The notes under the pieces: model-generated | Databases searched by the model: none | What the model saw: the letters and a program-made list of their open reading frames with translations, nothing else | What the model was told of the DNA's origin: nothing | Shown: one piece after another, positions 1 to 8,895 of the stretch | Numbering within the stretch: position 1 is the first letter of the stretch | Layout: each line of letters opens with the position of its first letter | From: JdFR-22 sp964534325 | GTDB lineage: Archaea > Halobacteriota > Archaeoglobi > Archaeoglobales > Archaeoglobaceae | Reading direction: 5' to 3' | Length of the DNA: 63,522 nt | Assembly (NCBI GenBank): GCA_964534325.1 | Contig: CAZHOR010000017.1 | Coordinates: forward strand, 1-63,522 | Position numbers and translations under genes: made by a program

Positions 1-133
1 TTATGGTGACATATAATAAATATCTTGCGGCACTACACGGTTGACATTACACTAGTAATTATGATTCCCCCTTCAGAACACATTCGTGCCAATCAAAACA
101 ATTTTTTAGTCCTTAATTGAGTTGAGGTTAGTT

Positions 134-1330
134 GTGTCTCTGTGTGCTAGGTGTAAAGGGAACCTTCTGTGCGGAAAAGTGAAGTGTCCTCTACTGGAGA
201 GGTTCAATTTTCTGTCCACTCACTCGGATTTATCGGGTGAGATCGAGAAGCCTACGCCTCCTTCGGTGTTTGTGGGGAGGATGGGCTATCCAAAGGTCTA
301 TATTGGCCCTCTGATGACCCTATCGGATTCGGAGCAGCCGGAGTACATGGACTCCCCCTGGATGTGGTCCGGGAAGAACATTGACGACGTAATAAACCTC
401 CGTTCATCCCTCTTGAGGGGTGTTAAGAGGATGGAGGTCCAGGCCAACGAGAACAACACCAACGACTACTACCTGCTAAACTTGCAGGAAGCAGCCGCAT
501 CCACTGCCCACATGGACCTGGAAACGGAGGTGCACAAAGTGGTTAAACGACCCACCTTTGATGACGTATTACAGCCCATGGGGGTTACAGGCCACATTGA
601 CAGCTTCAAGTTCCTGCAGAACCCCAAAATACCTCATAAGGTAGAGAAGATCTACTACGATGACTTAAATGCTACCAGCTCGGTTAAACAGCTGTTCGAT
701 TCCGGCTTCAACACCTACTATCTTCAGAGGATATTTTCTGTGGGAATGATGGGCGAGCAGTCCAGAAGGAAATTGGTACCTACTCGTTGGAGCATAACCG
801 CAGTCCACGACATCCTGGGCGAAGAGCTGAAGAAGGAAGTGCAGGACTACCCCTCTATTGATACCTGCATGCTCTTCAGTTTCGAGCACTTCGGCAACCA
901 CTTTGAAGTGATACTGAGCCCCGGGAACTACTCCTTCGAGCTGGCGGAGATATGGATGGGGAAGAGCTTCTGGAACCCGGAATCGACCTACGTGGGTGTA
1001 GATAGAGAGGACATAATGAAGAAAAAAGACTATTCCAGTTTATCAGGAGGCTATTACGCTGCCAGACTCCCGGTGCTGGATTACATGATGAAAAAGAGAA
1101 GAAAAGCCTCCGTCACAATGCTGAGGGAGATCAGGCCGGAGTATTACGCCCCCCTGGGTGTGTGGGTGGTTGAAGAAGGGGCTAAAGGAGCAATGAACTC
1201 TCCACCAGAGATCTTCGAATTCTATCAGAGCGCATTGGAGAAGGCCGCCCAAAATCTGAGGACACCCAGAGAGAGATGGGAGCACCAGCTTAAGTCGGGT
1301 TACCAATCCTCACTGGCTCAATTCGTTTAA
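134..1330 (+). CDS. nreA: Nre-family archaeal DNA repair protein (NreA-like)
   Basis: Archaeal Nre protein (DUF650/DUF651 type), linked to DNA repair through PCNA. The N terminus has the family's cysteine cluster, CARCKGNLLCGKVKCP, a likely zinc or Fe-S site. The last residues, QSSLAQFV, fit a PCNA-interacting (PIP) box, Q-x-x-L-x-x-F-V, as known for the family. I chose GTG at 134 because GAGG lies six bases upstream and the protein then begins MSLCARC; a TTG at 122 is also open. The length of 398 residues is normal. It stands alone, followed by a convergent small gene. Family assignment is by motif recognition. Confidence 0.85.
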   Translation: MSLCARCKGNLLCGKVKCPLLERFNFLSTHSDLSGEIEKPTPPSVFVGRMGYPKVYIGPLMTLSDSEQPEYMDSPWMWSGKNIDDVINLRSSLLRGVKRMEVQANENNTNDYYLLNLQEAAASTAHMDLETEVHKVVKRPTFDDVLQPMGVTGHIDSFKFLQNPKIPHKVEKIYYDDLNATSSVKQLFDSGFNTYYLQRIFSVGMMGEQSRRKLVPTRWSITAVHDILGEELKKEVQDYPSIDTCMLFSFEHFGNHFEVILSPGNYSFELAEIWMGKSFWNPESTYVGVDREDIMKKKDYSSLSGGYYAARLPVLDYMMKKRRKASVTMLREIRPEYYAPLGVWVVEEGAKGAMNSPPEIFEFYQSALEKAAQNLRTPRERWEHQLKSGYQSSLAQFV

Positions 1331-1387
1331 TGTTAAACGCCTATATCCAGTTTGATCAGCGTATAGAGAAGTTTACTCCCCGTAGGG

Positions 1388-1609
1388 TCAGAATTTTGAG
1401 GAAATCGCAACAATAAAGATAATCAAATAGAATAGGAAAACCAATAATATCTCGGAGTATTCGGTGAGTAAAGATCTATCCAGCAGATTGTAACCTACTG
1501 CTGCTCCAATAAATCCGATTAAGCAGATGAAGAAAGCCAACATCACTTTTCCCAGCAAACCGACCACAACCACAATCCTGTCCAAATTATATAATATCCA
1601 TGATAACAT
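1388..1609 (-). CDS. Small membrane protein, paralogue of the one at 22334-22564
   Basis: A 73-residue hydrophobic protein with two predicted membrane segments, about residues 18-42 and 50-70. It is not a recognised family, but it resembles the 76-residue protein at 22334-22564: both share a 'FxICxxGFIxxxVGY' stretch in the first membrane segment and a short polar link before the second. A TATA-like stretch (CTATATATAAG on the minus strand) lies about 20 bases upstream of the ATG, so the transcript is probably leaderless. Function unknown. Confidence 0.55.
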   Translation of the reverse strand: MLSWILYNLDRIVVVVGLLGKVMLAFFICLIGFIGAAVGYNLLDRSLLTEYSEILLVFLFYLIIFIVAISSKF

Positions 1610-1867
1610 TATTTTGTTCTACTTATATATAGTTGCTCTAATTTTAATGAGGGGGTTGCTTACGATCAAGTTTCGTTTCAGTTTATGGAGCTAAGAAAGT
1701 ATCTAGAATATACTGTTCAACAAGTGTGTCTATACTCTGGCATTGTTCCTGAAGCAGAGATGGATTCCGTTGTCTTTATCAACATAATATGATTCACTTA
1801 AGAATGACTTTGAGGTAATGGTGATTATAACAATAATTATTATTAAATGGTATGGTTTACTATTGGC

Positions 1868-2764
1868 ATGGATGATCAAGGGAAAATCAGCCTGGATATG
1901 CTGATCGGCATATCAATATTTCTTACTACATTCATTTTTATAGCTCAATTTTTACCTTCAGTTTTCGCTGGGCCCAGGGAGGAGATATCTTTGGGTCATG
2001 AAGCATATAAGGTTGCTGTGCTTTTAAGTGAGAATAAAGGGGATTGGAGCAATGGGACTGTTAATGGAACGGGATGGGAGAACCACTGGAGTGACCCTAA
2101 CGTCAGGTTCTTGCCCGGACTTGCCAGCGAGCCCAATTGTTTGAACTACGCCAAGATCAGGGCCCTAAAGAGCGCCACATCCCAGAATTACACTCGGGTG
2201 AAAGAGATGTTGGGCTTGAAGACTCCCCGGAGTGACTATGATTTTCGTGTGTCTCTGCAAAAACTCGGTTCAAGGCCTTATGACCGGGTTTACTCCCTCA
2301 ACAGCAGTGGTGGGAAAGTGCTGGATGTGGGCGAACCCATTCCGTCTACTCAGGTGGTGAGGTATGAGAGGCTGGTGTGGCTGGAAGAGTTTGATGGACT
2401 GGTGAACGCCACCAGGGTGAAGAAGATCCCCAGCACTGAGAACTATGATGTGAACGTCCATGCTCCTCTTGATGAGTTTATTGTAGATATTTCTGAAGCT
2501 GAATACAATAACGCGAGTGCCACAATGTTCCTTGAAGTTAAGGTTGATGGAAGCAAGGTGTTCGAGGTTCCCAACACCAATAACGCTTCTGAAATAATTG
2601 GGGAGTATGATCTTACAGATGAAATAAACGGCAACGCCACTGCCACTGGAACCTCAACTGTCACCATCCGCCTGAAGAATTGTGGTGGCAAGATCATGTG
2701 GACTAATGCAGGCGAGTATATGGCTGGAAGGATTGCTGCCAGGCTGGTGGTGAACGTATGGTAG
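1868..2764 (+). CDS. Type IV pilin-like protein 1 of six (class III signal peptide)
   Basis: First gene of a six-gene overlapping cluster. The N terminus, MDDQGKISLDMLIGISIF, has the class III prepilin layout: charged start, Gly before the cleavage point, then a hydrophobic helix. The ectodomain of about 250 residues has several N-x-S/T sequons and is probably surface exposed. I prefer ATG 1868, which puts the DDQG motif at the N terminus as in the sister proteins; an in-frame ATG at 1847 is possible. The stop overlaps the next start. No domain was recognised beyond the signal. Likely a pseudopilin or minor pilin. Confidence 0.7.
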   Translation: MDDQGKISLDMLIGISIFLTTFIFIAQFLPSVFAGPREEISLGHEAYKVAVLLSENKGDWSNGTVNGTGWENHWSDPNVRFLPGLASEPNCLNYAKIRALKSATSQNYTRVKEMLGLKTPRSDYDFRVSLQKLGSRPYDRVYSLNSSGGKVLDVGEPIPSTQVVRYERLVWLEEFDGLVNATRVKKIPSTENYDVNVHAPLDEFIVDISEAEYNNASATMFLEVKVDGSKVFEVPNTNNASEIIGEYDLTDEINGNATATGTSTVTIRLKNCGGKIMWTNAGEYMAGRIAARLVVNVW

Positions 2765-3246
2765 ATGAGCGGGGTCAGACATTCACTTTAGAGGGGATCG
2801 CTGCTGCAATGCTCATACTACTGGCTGCATATGCTTTATTCCAGAGTTCTCTGGTCATATCTCCTATGTGGAGTGAGTTCAGTGATGCGCAACTGAAACA
2901 GAAGGGGCATGATGCCTTGAATATCCTGGATGGTGATGGAGAGCATGAGGATAGTTTGAAGGGGATGCTGGTCCGGCTTAATTCCAGTTATGAGGCAAAT
3001 GGCCAGTTCTTGACTTCCCTGGATAAGACGGTTCATCCTGCTTGCTATAAGCTGGAGATAAGGTGGGTGAACAAAACCACTGGAGAGGTAGTGTCCAGAG
3101 CTTTGAATGATGATGTGCCGACCCCAGAGGCTGTGGCTGCAGACGAGATAGTAGTCCTTACGGAGGATGACATTGATTCGTCTTCTCCTTTCTACAATAA
3201 GACCCCTCTTGCGGTGGAATTGAGGTTGATACTATGGCAGGCCTGA
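2758..3246 (+). CDS. Type IV pilin-like protein 2 of six
   Basis: A 162-residue protein starting MVDERGQTFTLEGIAAAM, with a class III signal peptide (ERG then Q) and one N-terminal hydrophobic helix of about 20 residues. The rest is a small polar ectodomain containing N-x-S/T sites. Its ATG overlaps the end of the preceding gene by seven bases and its own end overlaps the following start by 13 bases, so translation is probably coupled. Homology by sequence alone is limited to the pilin-like N terminus; its role is inferred from the cluster. Confidence 0.7.
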   Translation: MVDERGQTFTLEGIAAAMLILLAAYALFQSSLVISPMWSEFSDAQLKQKGHDALNILDGDGEHEDSLKGMLVRLNSSYEANGQFLTSLDKTVHPACYKLEIRWVNKTTGEVVSRALNDDVPTPEAVAADEIVVLTEDDIDSSSPFYNKTPLAVELRLILWQA

Positions 3247-3647
3247 GTGATGATAGTGGACAGGTCATGATCCTGTTATCCTTGATTATGGTGTTTATTT
3301 TAGCTTCAGTCTCCTTGCTTCACGCTCAGAATATTTTGGCGGGAATGGAGAGCTCTAGAACTCTGATGGTATTTCCCAAGAACGATATCAGGAATTTGCA
3401 GGAAATAACGGAGGATGATATTCGGAATGAGTTCGGCAGGAACAAGCAGGACTTCAATCGGTTCTCGGAGGATGTCCGCAGCCAGATCAATACTCTTTAT
3501 GCTCAGAAAGGGGTGTATGCTGACGTAATCGTTTTTGGAGCGAACCCCGATGACGGTGTAAGCAATTGCAATGTGAGGATCATTTACCTCAGCGGTGAGG
3601 TAGAGTTCAAGGAGACCATGCTCTGCCGTGAAGAGGGATGCATATGA
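3234..3647 (+). CDS. Type IV pilin-like protein 3 of six
   Basis: A 137-residue protein beginning MAGLSDDSGQVMILLSLIM. The DSG-Q junction followed by a hydrophobic helix (residues about 10-31) is the same prepilin pattern as its neighbours. The ectodomain of about 100 residues is mainly helical-looking (charged stretch with NDIRNLQEITEDDIRNEF) and ends with cysteines (MLCREEGC). It overlaps both flanking genes (13 bases upstream, four bases ATGA downstream). Function is not known individually. Confidence 0.65.
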   Translation: MAGLSDDSGQVMILLSLIMVFILASVSLLHAQNILAGMESSRTLMVFPKNDIRNLQEITEDDIRNEFGRNKQDFNRFSEDVRSQINTLYAQKGVYADVIVFGANPDDGVSNCNVRIIYLSGEVEFKETMLCREEGCI

Positions 3648-6181
3648 GAGCTGAAAATGCAGGAACAAGGAAAAGATTAGGAGGTTTGGATGATCGGGGA
3701 GTTTCAATTGTTTTGGAGTATGTCCTGCTGGTCGCTATCCTTTCTTCCATAATCTATTTTGTGAATATCACTTTGAATGATCAGCTGAAGGAGGGGCAGA
3801 CGGCTGATGTCATCGATAATCAGTTTTCTGATGTCTCTTCTCAGATGTCATCTCAGCTGGTGGATGTGATGACCATAGCGCCCAAGAACGGTTATGTTAA
3901 TTCCAAGGTCTATATGCCCCCCACCATCGGGGGACACGATTTTAAGGCCGGATTCAAGTCAGAGGGTGAATGGGATTATATATACATTGAATCCAATGAT
4001 GGTGAGCACTCCAAATACCTTGGTCTGGGAGCTTCAACCCTCAATTTCAGGCCTCAGGGATTTACCTACAGCCTCTCACAAGAACACGAGGTCAGTTACA
4101 CTAAGACTTCTGCCATATATCCCAGTGCTGTCTTGATACCTCGTCCGGCAACTGTTATTGTGAATGAGACAAAGGACTTTAGTTTTGGTATGTCCAGGTC
4201 ATCAGCTTATGGTTGGTGGACCTGGAGACTTGAGTTGTGGAACGGTACTGTTTTCAAGGGGAATATGGGGGATGCAGTTTTGGATATGGGTATTGAGTGG
4301 AATGCAACTGATTTTATGACCTATTGCGATTACTATGATTCTAATAAGACCGCTTACTGCAATGTCACTCTCACGGTCTCGGACACCACGTATAACCTCA
4401 ATGATACTGACAAGGAAGTGCTTAAGATCACCAAGGAGATTGCGAGCGCGGATCCGGAGCTGTTCATCAAGAAGTATGTGAGCCCTCCTCATGCTGCTCC
4501 TGGTGAGCCCTTTGAGATCCACGTGTATTTCCAGGGTAAGGGGTTCATGACCACGGGAAGTGGGGAAGACCTCACCGTGGTTCACTCTCTTGATACCTCG
4601 GGGAGTATGGAGGATGAGAGCTTTTATGATTCGATTTCAGGGCAAGTAACCCCCAATAACTGGACTGTTAATTACGCTGTAGATAATTCCTTCAAGAACG
4701 ATTGCTTGTATGTGGAGGCTTACACTACGGATGGCATGAGCCCGTGGTTTGATGGGGCTGATAAGGATGACGCTATCAGCTTGCGGATCGAGAAGCCTGA
4801 TGGCCAGCAATTTTATGCTACAAATGAGCTGGGTTCAGAGCATGGAGTTAGCCATTCGGAGAGAGTCAGTCCTGGTGAGGTGGGTAATTGGACTTTCAAG
4901 GTAGTGGGAGCAGTCCCAGAGGACATTGACCTTAACCTTAAGATCTATAAGTGCAGTTACTGGTTTGGTTTTTGTTTTGGGTGCAGTGAGGTCGATTCGT
5001 TCTCCACCACCTACGATCCGGTCTATGATACAAATAACGTAGAGCTCCCCTCTGGATATACCAAGAATAACAGGTATGAGTATGTCAAGACGTATCTCTC
5101 AAGCGCTTACTCCAATGACTTCTTTATGTGGCTGGAGCACGACTTATGCTCCGATGTCTGTACCGATAGTGATGTTCTGGCGGGAAATTATTCTGTGTAT
5201 GTTGCTCCCCGGCGTTCCGACTCCACCTATTATGAGGGTTACGCTGATATTTCCAAGTTAGATTCTGCTCGCATAGCTGCTATAGATTTCAACAATAATA
5301 CTCAGGATGGTCTGTTGGGTCTGGTGGAGTATAATTGGAGCGCTAGTAAGCATGTGGTTAATTCTTCGCCTTTCCTTCCCTACCTCAGCAGTGATGAGGG
5401 TTCTGTTGATGATGAGATAAAGGAGTTATCTGCTGATGGTGCTACGAACATATATGATGCTCTTGTGAAGTCCAAAGAGGTGTTGTTGTATGATACCTCT
5501 TATGTTGAGGGGTCTAAACCAATGATCATATTGTTGACGGATGGTGTGCCAACATATAGCTCAGGTTGTGGATGCAGTGGCAGCAGTTATTGTCCATGTG
5601 CTGCTCAGAAGGCCATAGCTGAATCTGAAGATATTAAGGACACCGAAATCGATGGGAAGAATATCTCCATTTGCACCATAGGATTGGGTTATGACTATAA
5701 CGAGAGTTTTCTGGAGACTATCTCCAGCCCAATGCCGGGGAACGACAGCAAAAAATGCATGTATTCGGCTAAAAGCGTTGAGGAGCTCTCCAATGCGTAT
5801 AAGGATATTGAAAAGTCTTTCAGGTTAGCTGCTAAGGATGTTACCATAACGGATGTAGTACCACCTAACCTGGAGCTGGATGAGGATTCTGTGAGGATTG
5901 AGGCTGAGGGGAATGCTTCCATAGGCGATTACAAGATCGAGGACACGGCTGCTGGCAAGTCTGTCAGTTTTAATGTTTCTGAGGTCTACATTAATGATGA
6001 GATAGAGTTGATATTTGAGATTTCGGCTGACGAGCCGGGAGACTATCAACTGGATGTGGCTGGCTTGAGCAATGTGACTTACGAACCATACCCATTTGAA
6101 GGTGGTATGGAGACCGTCAATTTGACTGTTCTTAGTGGCAGGTGTTCTGAATCTCAAAGGACTACGGTGAGCATGTCATGA
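3644..6181 (+). CDS. Pilin-like N terminus with split von Willebrand factor A domain
   Basis: A protein of about 845 residues. The N terminus, LDDRGVSIVLEYVLLVAIL, is pilin-like. A VWA domain follows, with MIDAS motif DTSGS near residue 317, a Thr in DGATNIYDAL near 598 and the LLTDG strand near 633. Between the MIDAS strand and the next helix (SARIAAIDF, about 540) there is an insertion of roughly 200 residues that looks like a beta-sandwich. A Cys-rich loop (GCGCSGSSYCPC) follows LLTDG. The C terminus (VTITDVVPPNLELD) looks like a beta-rich adhesin repeat. ATG 3644 has GAGGG six bases upstream and overlaps the previous stop; ATG 3638 is less likely. Likely a surface adhesin anchored through the pilin-like helix. 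Confidence 0.8.
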   Translation: MRAENAGTRKRLGGLDDRGVSIVLEYVLLVAILSSIIYFVNITLNDQLKEGQTADVIDNQFSDVSSQMSSQLVDVMTIAPKNGYVNSKVYMPPTIGGHDFKAGFKSEGEWDYIYIESNDGEHSKYLGLGASTLNFRPQGFTYSLSQEHEVSYTKTSAIYPSAVLIPRPATVIVNETKDFSFGMSRSSAYGWWTWRLELWNGTVFKGNMGDAVLDMGIEWNATDFMTYCDYYDSNKTAYCNVTLTVSDTTYNLNDTDKEVLKITKEIASADPELFIKKYVSPPHAAPGEPFEIHVYFQGKGFMTTGSGEDLTVVHSLDTSGSMEDESFYDSISGQVTPNNWTVNYAVDNSFKNDCLYVEAYTTDGMSPWFDGADKDDAISLRIEKPDGQQFYATNELGSEHGVSHSERVSPGEVGNWTFKVVGAVPEDIDLNLKIYKCSYWFGFCFGCSEVDSFSTTYDPVYDTNNVELPSGYTKNNRYEYVKTYLSSAYSNDFFMWLEHDLCSDVCTDSDVLAGNYSVYVAPRRSDSTYYEGYADISKLDSARIAAIDFNNNTQDGLLGLVEYNWSASKHVVNSSPFLPYLSSDEGSVDDEIKELSADGATNIYDALVKSKEVLLYDTSYVEGSKPMIILLTDGVPTYSSGCGCSGSSYCPCAAQKAIAESEDIKDTEIDGKNISICTIGLGYDYNESFLETISSPMPGNDSKKCMYSAKSVEELSNAYKDIEKSFRLAAKDVTITDVVPPNLELDEDSVRIEAEGNASIGDYKIEDTAAGKSVSFNVSEVYINDEIELIFEISADEPGDYQLDVAGLSNVTYEPYPFEGGMETVNLTVLSGRCSESQRTTVSMS

Positions 6182-6843
6182 ATGATGAAGGAGTTAATGA
6201 GATTGTGGGAACGTTAATGATTTTGTTGGTCATCTCTATTACTGTAACCTTTCTTTATGTTTCGGCCAATCCAGTGCTTTCTGATAGTAAGGAGAGTATT
6301 AAGTACAGGAACAGTCATTTTGAGTTGCTGGGCTTGAAGGATAAGCTGGACAGGATCAGGTTTGGTGTGGAGCCCAATGCCACGGTAGAGGTTACTCTGT
6401 CGCACACTTCTGTGAGCTTGAAGAATAAGCCTGTATTGTCTGTTAATTCCACCAATTATAGTGTTTCCAGTATCAGTTTCAGGGGGAGTGATTGGAGTCT
6501 TGTTTTCGAGAATGGGGCGGTTATTGAGCGTAGAGGGGGGAGTGCTTTGATGCTGTCCTCTCCTAGCGTGTATTTTCAGGGGGGTTCGTTGAACATGCCG
6601 GTGATCTGTTTTAAGGGTAATGTGTCGGCAGCGGGTAGTGGTTCAAGGACTTTTACTGCAACCCTCATCAATTCTACGTTGCTTCATCAGGGGCCAGCGG
6701 AGATCAAGTTGTATACGGAGAATGCGGGTGCTTGGGCGACTTATTTTGATGGTGTTGGGCTCAACTATTCTGTATCGGGGAATGAGATTGCTTCTACGGT
6801 TGAGGATTCTCATATAGTTTTGTATGAGGTGAGGTTGCAATGA
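6178..6843 (+). CDS. Type IV pilin-like protein 5 of six
   Basis: A 221-residue protein whose N terminus NDEGVNEIVGTLMILLVI matches archaeal type IV pilin/archaellin-like N-terminal domains (EG then V-x-E-x-x-G, then a hydrophobic helix). The ectodomain includes the segment FRGSDWSLVFENGAVIERRGG, which resembles the segment of the next protein (YGDMEICLEGGAI), so the two are probably paralogues. Several N-x-S/T sites. It starts at an ATGA overlap with the VWA gene and ends with an ATGA overlap into the next gene. Confidence 0.7.
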   Translation: MNDEGVNEIVGTLMILLVISITVTFLYVSANPVLSDSKESIKYRNSHFELLGLKDKLDRIRFGVEPNATVEVTLSHTSVSLKNKPVLSVNSTNYSVSSISFRGSDWSLVFENGAVIERRGGSALMLSSPSVYFQGGSLNMPVICFKGNVSAAGSGSRTFTATLINSTLLHQGPAEIKLYTENAGAWATYFDGVGLNYSVSGNEIASTVEDSHIVLYEVRLQ

Positions 6844-7586
6844 CTATGAACTCTTCTGCTGTGTCGGAGACCATTGGTTATATTTTTATTACTGCTATAG
6901 TGGTTGTGGCTATTTCTACTGTTTATGTGAGCACTTATGATATGTTGCAGGATACTAGTGAGGATAAAAAGGTTGAGGGTTTGAGGCAGAGCTTTAAGAG
7001 GGTTCAGAATGTTGTGTCGCTTTCAACTTATGGTGGGGCTCCTTTGCAGAGTATTCAGGTTGAGGCTCAGGGCGGGATGTTCACCGTGAAGAATGATACG
7101 AGGGTGAAGGTGGTGGCTAACTCCTCCACGGCCTTTGACGATTATATTGGCTCATTTAATTATAGGTATGGGGATATGGAGATATGTCTGGAGGGAGGAG
7201 CTATTTGGGAGGATTATTATGGTCATAAGAATGCTGTGACTTCTCCTCGAATATTTATTCACACTACATCTACTCAAGACCCTTCGCAGGCGAGTAAGAC
7301 CGTGGTTATTGTAGTGTTGAATAAGCTGGAGGGTGATTTCTCTGTGGCAGGTGAAGGGTCTTTGGACTTCTTTTTCAATAAGACCATGGTGGATACCACT
7401 ACTTACAGCCAACCGGGGAATGTGACATTGAATGTGACTTCGCCATACGCTGAACTGTGGAACGACTTCTTTGAAGAGCTCCCCGGCGACAGTTACGTGG
7501 ATGAAGATAAAGGTAAAGTCAGCTTCAAATCATACTACGACAAACTGATAATCACCGAATATGAAGTAAAGATAAGCGCAAAATAA
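6840..7586 (+). CDS. Type IV pilin-like protein 6 of six (archaellin-type N terminus)
   Basis: A 248-residue protein starting MTMNSSAVSETIGYIFITAI. The A-VSETIG segment is the most archaellin-like of the cluster; pilins of this type begin VSE-x-IG after cleavage. The ectodomain of about 215 residues has N-x-S/T sites and shares the 'GDxxxxxExGAI' segment with the preceding protein. It ends the cluster 89 bases before the convergent rpoD. No pilus ATPase, membrane platform protein or prepilin peptidase is present, so the assembly machinery must be encoded elsewhere. Confidence 0.75.
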   Translation: MTMNSSAVSETIGYIFITAIVVVAISTVYVSTYDMLQDTSEDKKVEGLRQSFKRVQNVVSLSTYGGAPLQSIQVEAQGGMFTVKNDTRVKVVANSSTAFDDYIGSFNYRYGDMEICLEGGAIWEDYYGHKNAVTSPRIFIHTTSTQDPSQASKTVVIVVLNKLEGDFSVAGEGSLDFFFNKTMVDTTTYSQPGNVTLNVTSPYAELWNDFFEELPGDSYVDEDKGKVSFKSYYDKLIITEYEVKISAK

Positions 7587-7675
7587 CGTGTAATCCATTT
7601 GATTAGAGAACAAAAATTCAAAAAGCCTCAAGAATAATAAATTAAATAAATAATAAATTAAGATGGAGATCAGGT

Positions 7676-8461
7676 CTATATCTCCAGGATGGTGTTCATT
7701 TCTTCGGCTCTTTCTTTTATCATTTCCAGCGCTTCTTTGAGCACTGTTTTTATGGGTAGTGAGCCTACTCCTTCGACCGTGAAGAGGAAGTTGTTCGTAT
7801 CTTCGATCGAGATGGCGTCTTCTGGACAGACTTTAACGCATTCCATGCAGAGTGTGCAGTCCTTTTTGTCTCTAACTGCGAGTTTACCCTCTTTCTCCTC
7901 CAGAACATTCTTGGGGCAGGCCTCGATGCAGTCTCCGCAGTTGTTGCATTTCTCTTCATCTATATTGATCTGGGGTACGATCCTGTAAGTGCATATAGAA
8001 ACCGGCTGGAATTTGGCGTTCTCTTTTCCGATCCCCAGTCTGGCGGTGGCTTCCAGCATAATCTGCTGCCCCTCAAATAGCTCCACCAGGGGTATGTTAT
8101 CATATGCGGGGACCACGTCGGGGTCGTCGGAGACGAAATCACCTGAATAAACGGTTCTCTTCCCCTCTATGTTCAATCTGAACGATATCTGGCAGTTGGG
8201 ACAGCCCTCTTCTTCACATGTGCAGTTCTCCGGAGTGTTAAATTTCTCGTAGTCGGTCTTTATGGGTACCAGCCCGATTCTGTGGGCCAGCATCTCGTCG
8301 TAGAGATATGATGTATTGAGGTAGAAGTCAACGTAGTCCACGGCCATGGAGGGGACCATGGTCTTCATTACTCGCCTAAGAGAGTTTGCGAACGCCAGAC
8401 TCGAATCATGAACAATGAATTTGGCTTTATATTCATTATCTTCCAGAAATTCGATATTCAT
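7676..8461 (-). CDS. rpoD: DNA-directed RNA polymerase subunit D (Rpo3) with ferredoxin domain
   Basis: The archaeal Rpo3 subunit, which pairs with Rpo11 to nucleate polymerase assembly. At 261 residues it is typical of Fe-S-bearing versions. The N-terminal alpha-like dimerisation region (SLAFANSLRRVMKTMVPS) is followed by a Cys cluster (CTCEEEGCPNC, about residues 80-90). An inserted ferredoxin domain at about 170-225 has two intact [4Fe-4S] motifs, CNNCGDCIEACP and CTLCMECVKVCP. The C terminus returns to the polymerase fold. It is the last gene of the rps13-rps4-rps11-rpoD operon. The usual archaeal continuation (rpl18e, rpl13, rps9) is absent here. Confidence 0.97.
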   Translation of the reverse strand: MNIEFLEDNEYKAKFIVHDSSLAFANSLRRVMKTMVPSMAVDYVDFYLNTSYLYDEMLAHRIGLVPIKTDYEKFNTPENCTCEEEGCPNCQISFRLNIEGKRTVYSGDFVSDDPDVVPAYDNIPLVELFEGQQIMLEATARLGIGKENAKFQPVSICTYRIVPQINIDEEKCNNCGDCIEACPKNVLEEKEGKLAVRDKKDCTLCMECVKVCPEDAISIEDTNNFLFTVEGVGSLPIKTVLKEALEMIKERAEEMNTILEI

Positions 8462-8487
8462 AAAGCTCCTCTCGAGGTTAAACGGGT

Positions 8488-8895
8488 TTACACCCTTCTT
8501 CCTCTCTTTCCTCCAGGAGGCCTGGTTCCATCGTGTGGTATGGGTGTCACGTCTTCTATCCTGCCGATCTTCAATCCAGCTCTGGCGAGGGCTCTTATAG
8601 CCGCCTGAGTACCCGGTCCGGGTGCGGTGGTCATGTTGCCTCCGGGAGCTCTGACCTTGATGTGAACTCCTTCAATACCCTTCTCCTTTGCGGTCTCAGC
8701 AGCTCTAATGGCAGCCTGCATTGCCGTGTAGGGATTTCCTTCATCTCTGGCTGCTTTAACTACCATACCGCCGCTTAACCTTACGATGGTCTCACTGCTG
8801 GTTATATCTGTAATGGTTATAATAGTATTGTTGAAAGATGAAAATATGTGAGCTATTCCCCATATTCCCTTCTTTTCTCCTTTCTTTTCCGCCAT
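8488..8895 (-). CDS. rps11: 30S ribosomal protein uS11
   Basis: Ribosomal protein uS11 of the small subunit platform, 135 residues, the normal archaeal size. Characteristic segments are GIAHIFSSFNNTIITITD at the N terminus and DVTPIPHDGTRPPGGKRGRRV at the C terminus. It is translated with rps4, its ATG overlapping the rps4 stop by one base, and precedes rpoD by 26 bases. This order is conserved across archaea. Confidence 0.98.
   Translation of the reverse strand: MAEKKGEKKGIWGIAHIFSSFNNTIITITDITSSETIVRLSGGMVVKAARDEGNPYTAMQAAIRAAETAKEKGIEGVHIKVRAPGGNMTTAPGPGTQAAIRALARAGLKIGRIEDVTPIPHDGTRPPGGKRGRRV

Noticed and set aside
1685..1795. Short plus-strand ORF of about 35 codons before the pilin-like cluster
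   Set aside because: No ribosome site or family match, and it ends well before the cluster's promoter region; not supportable as a gene.
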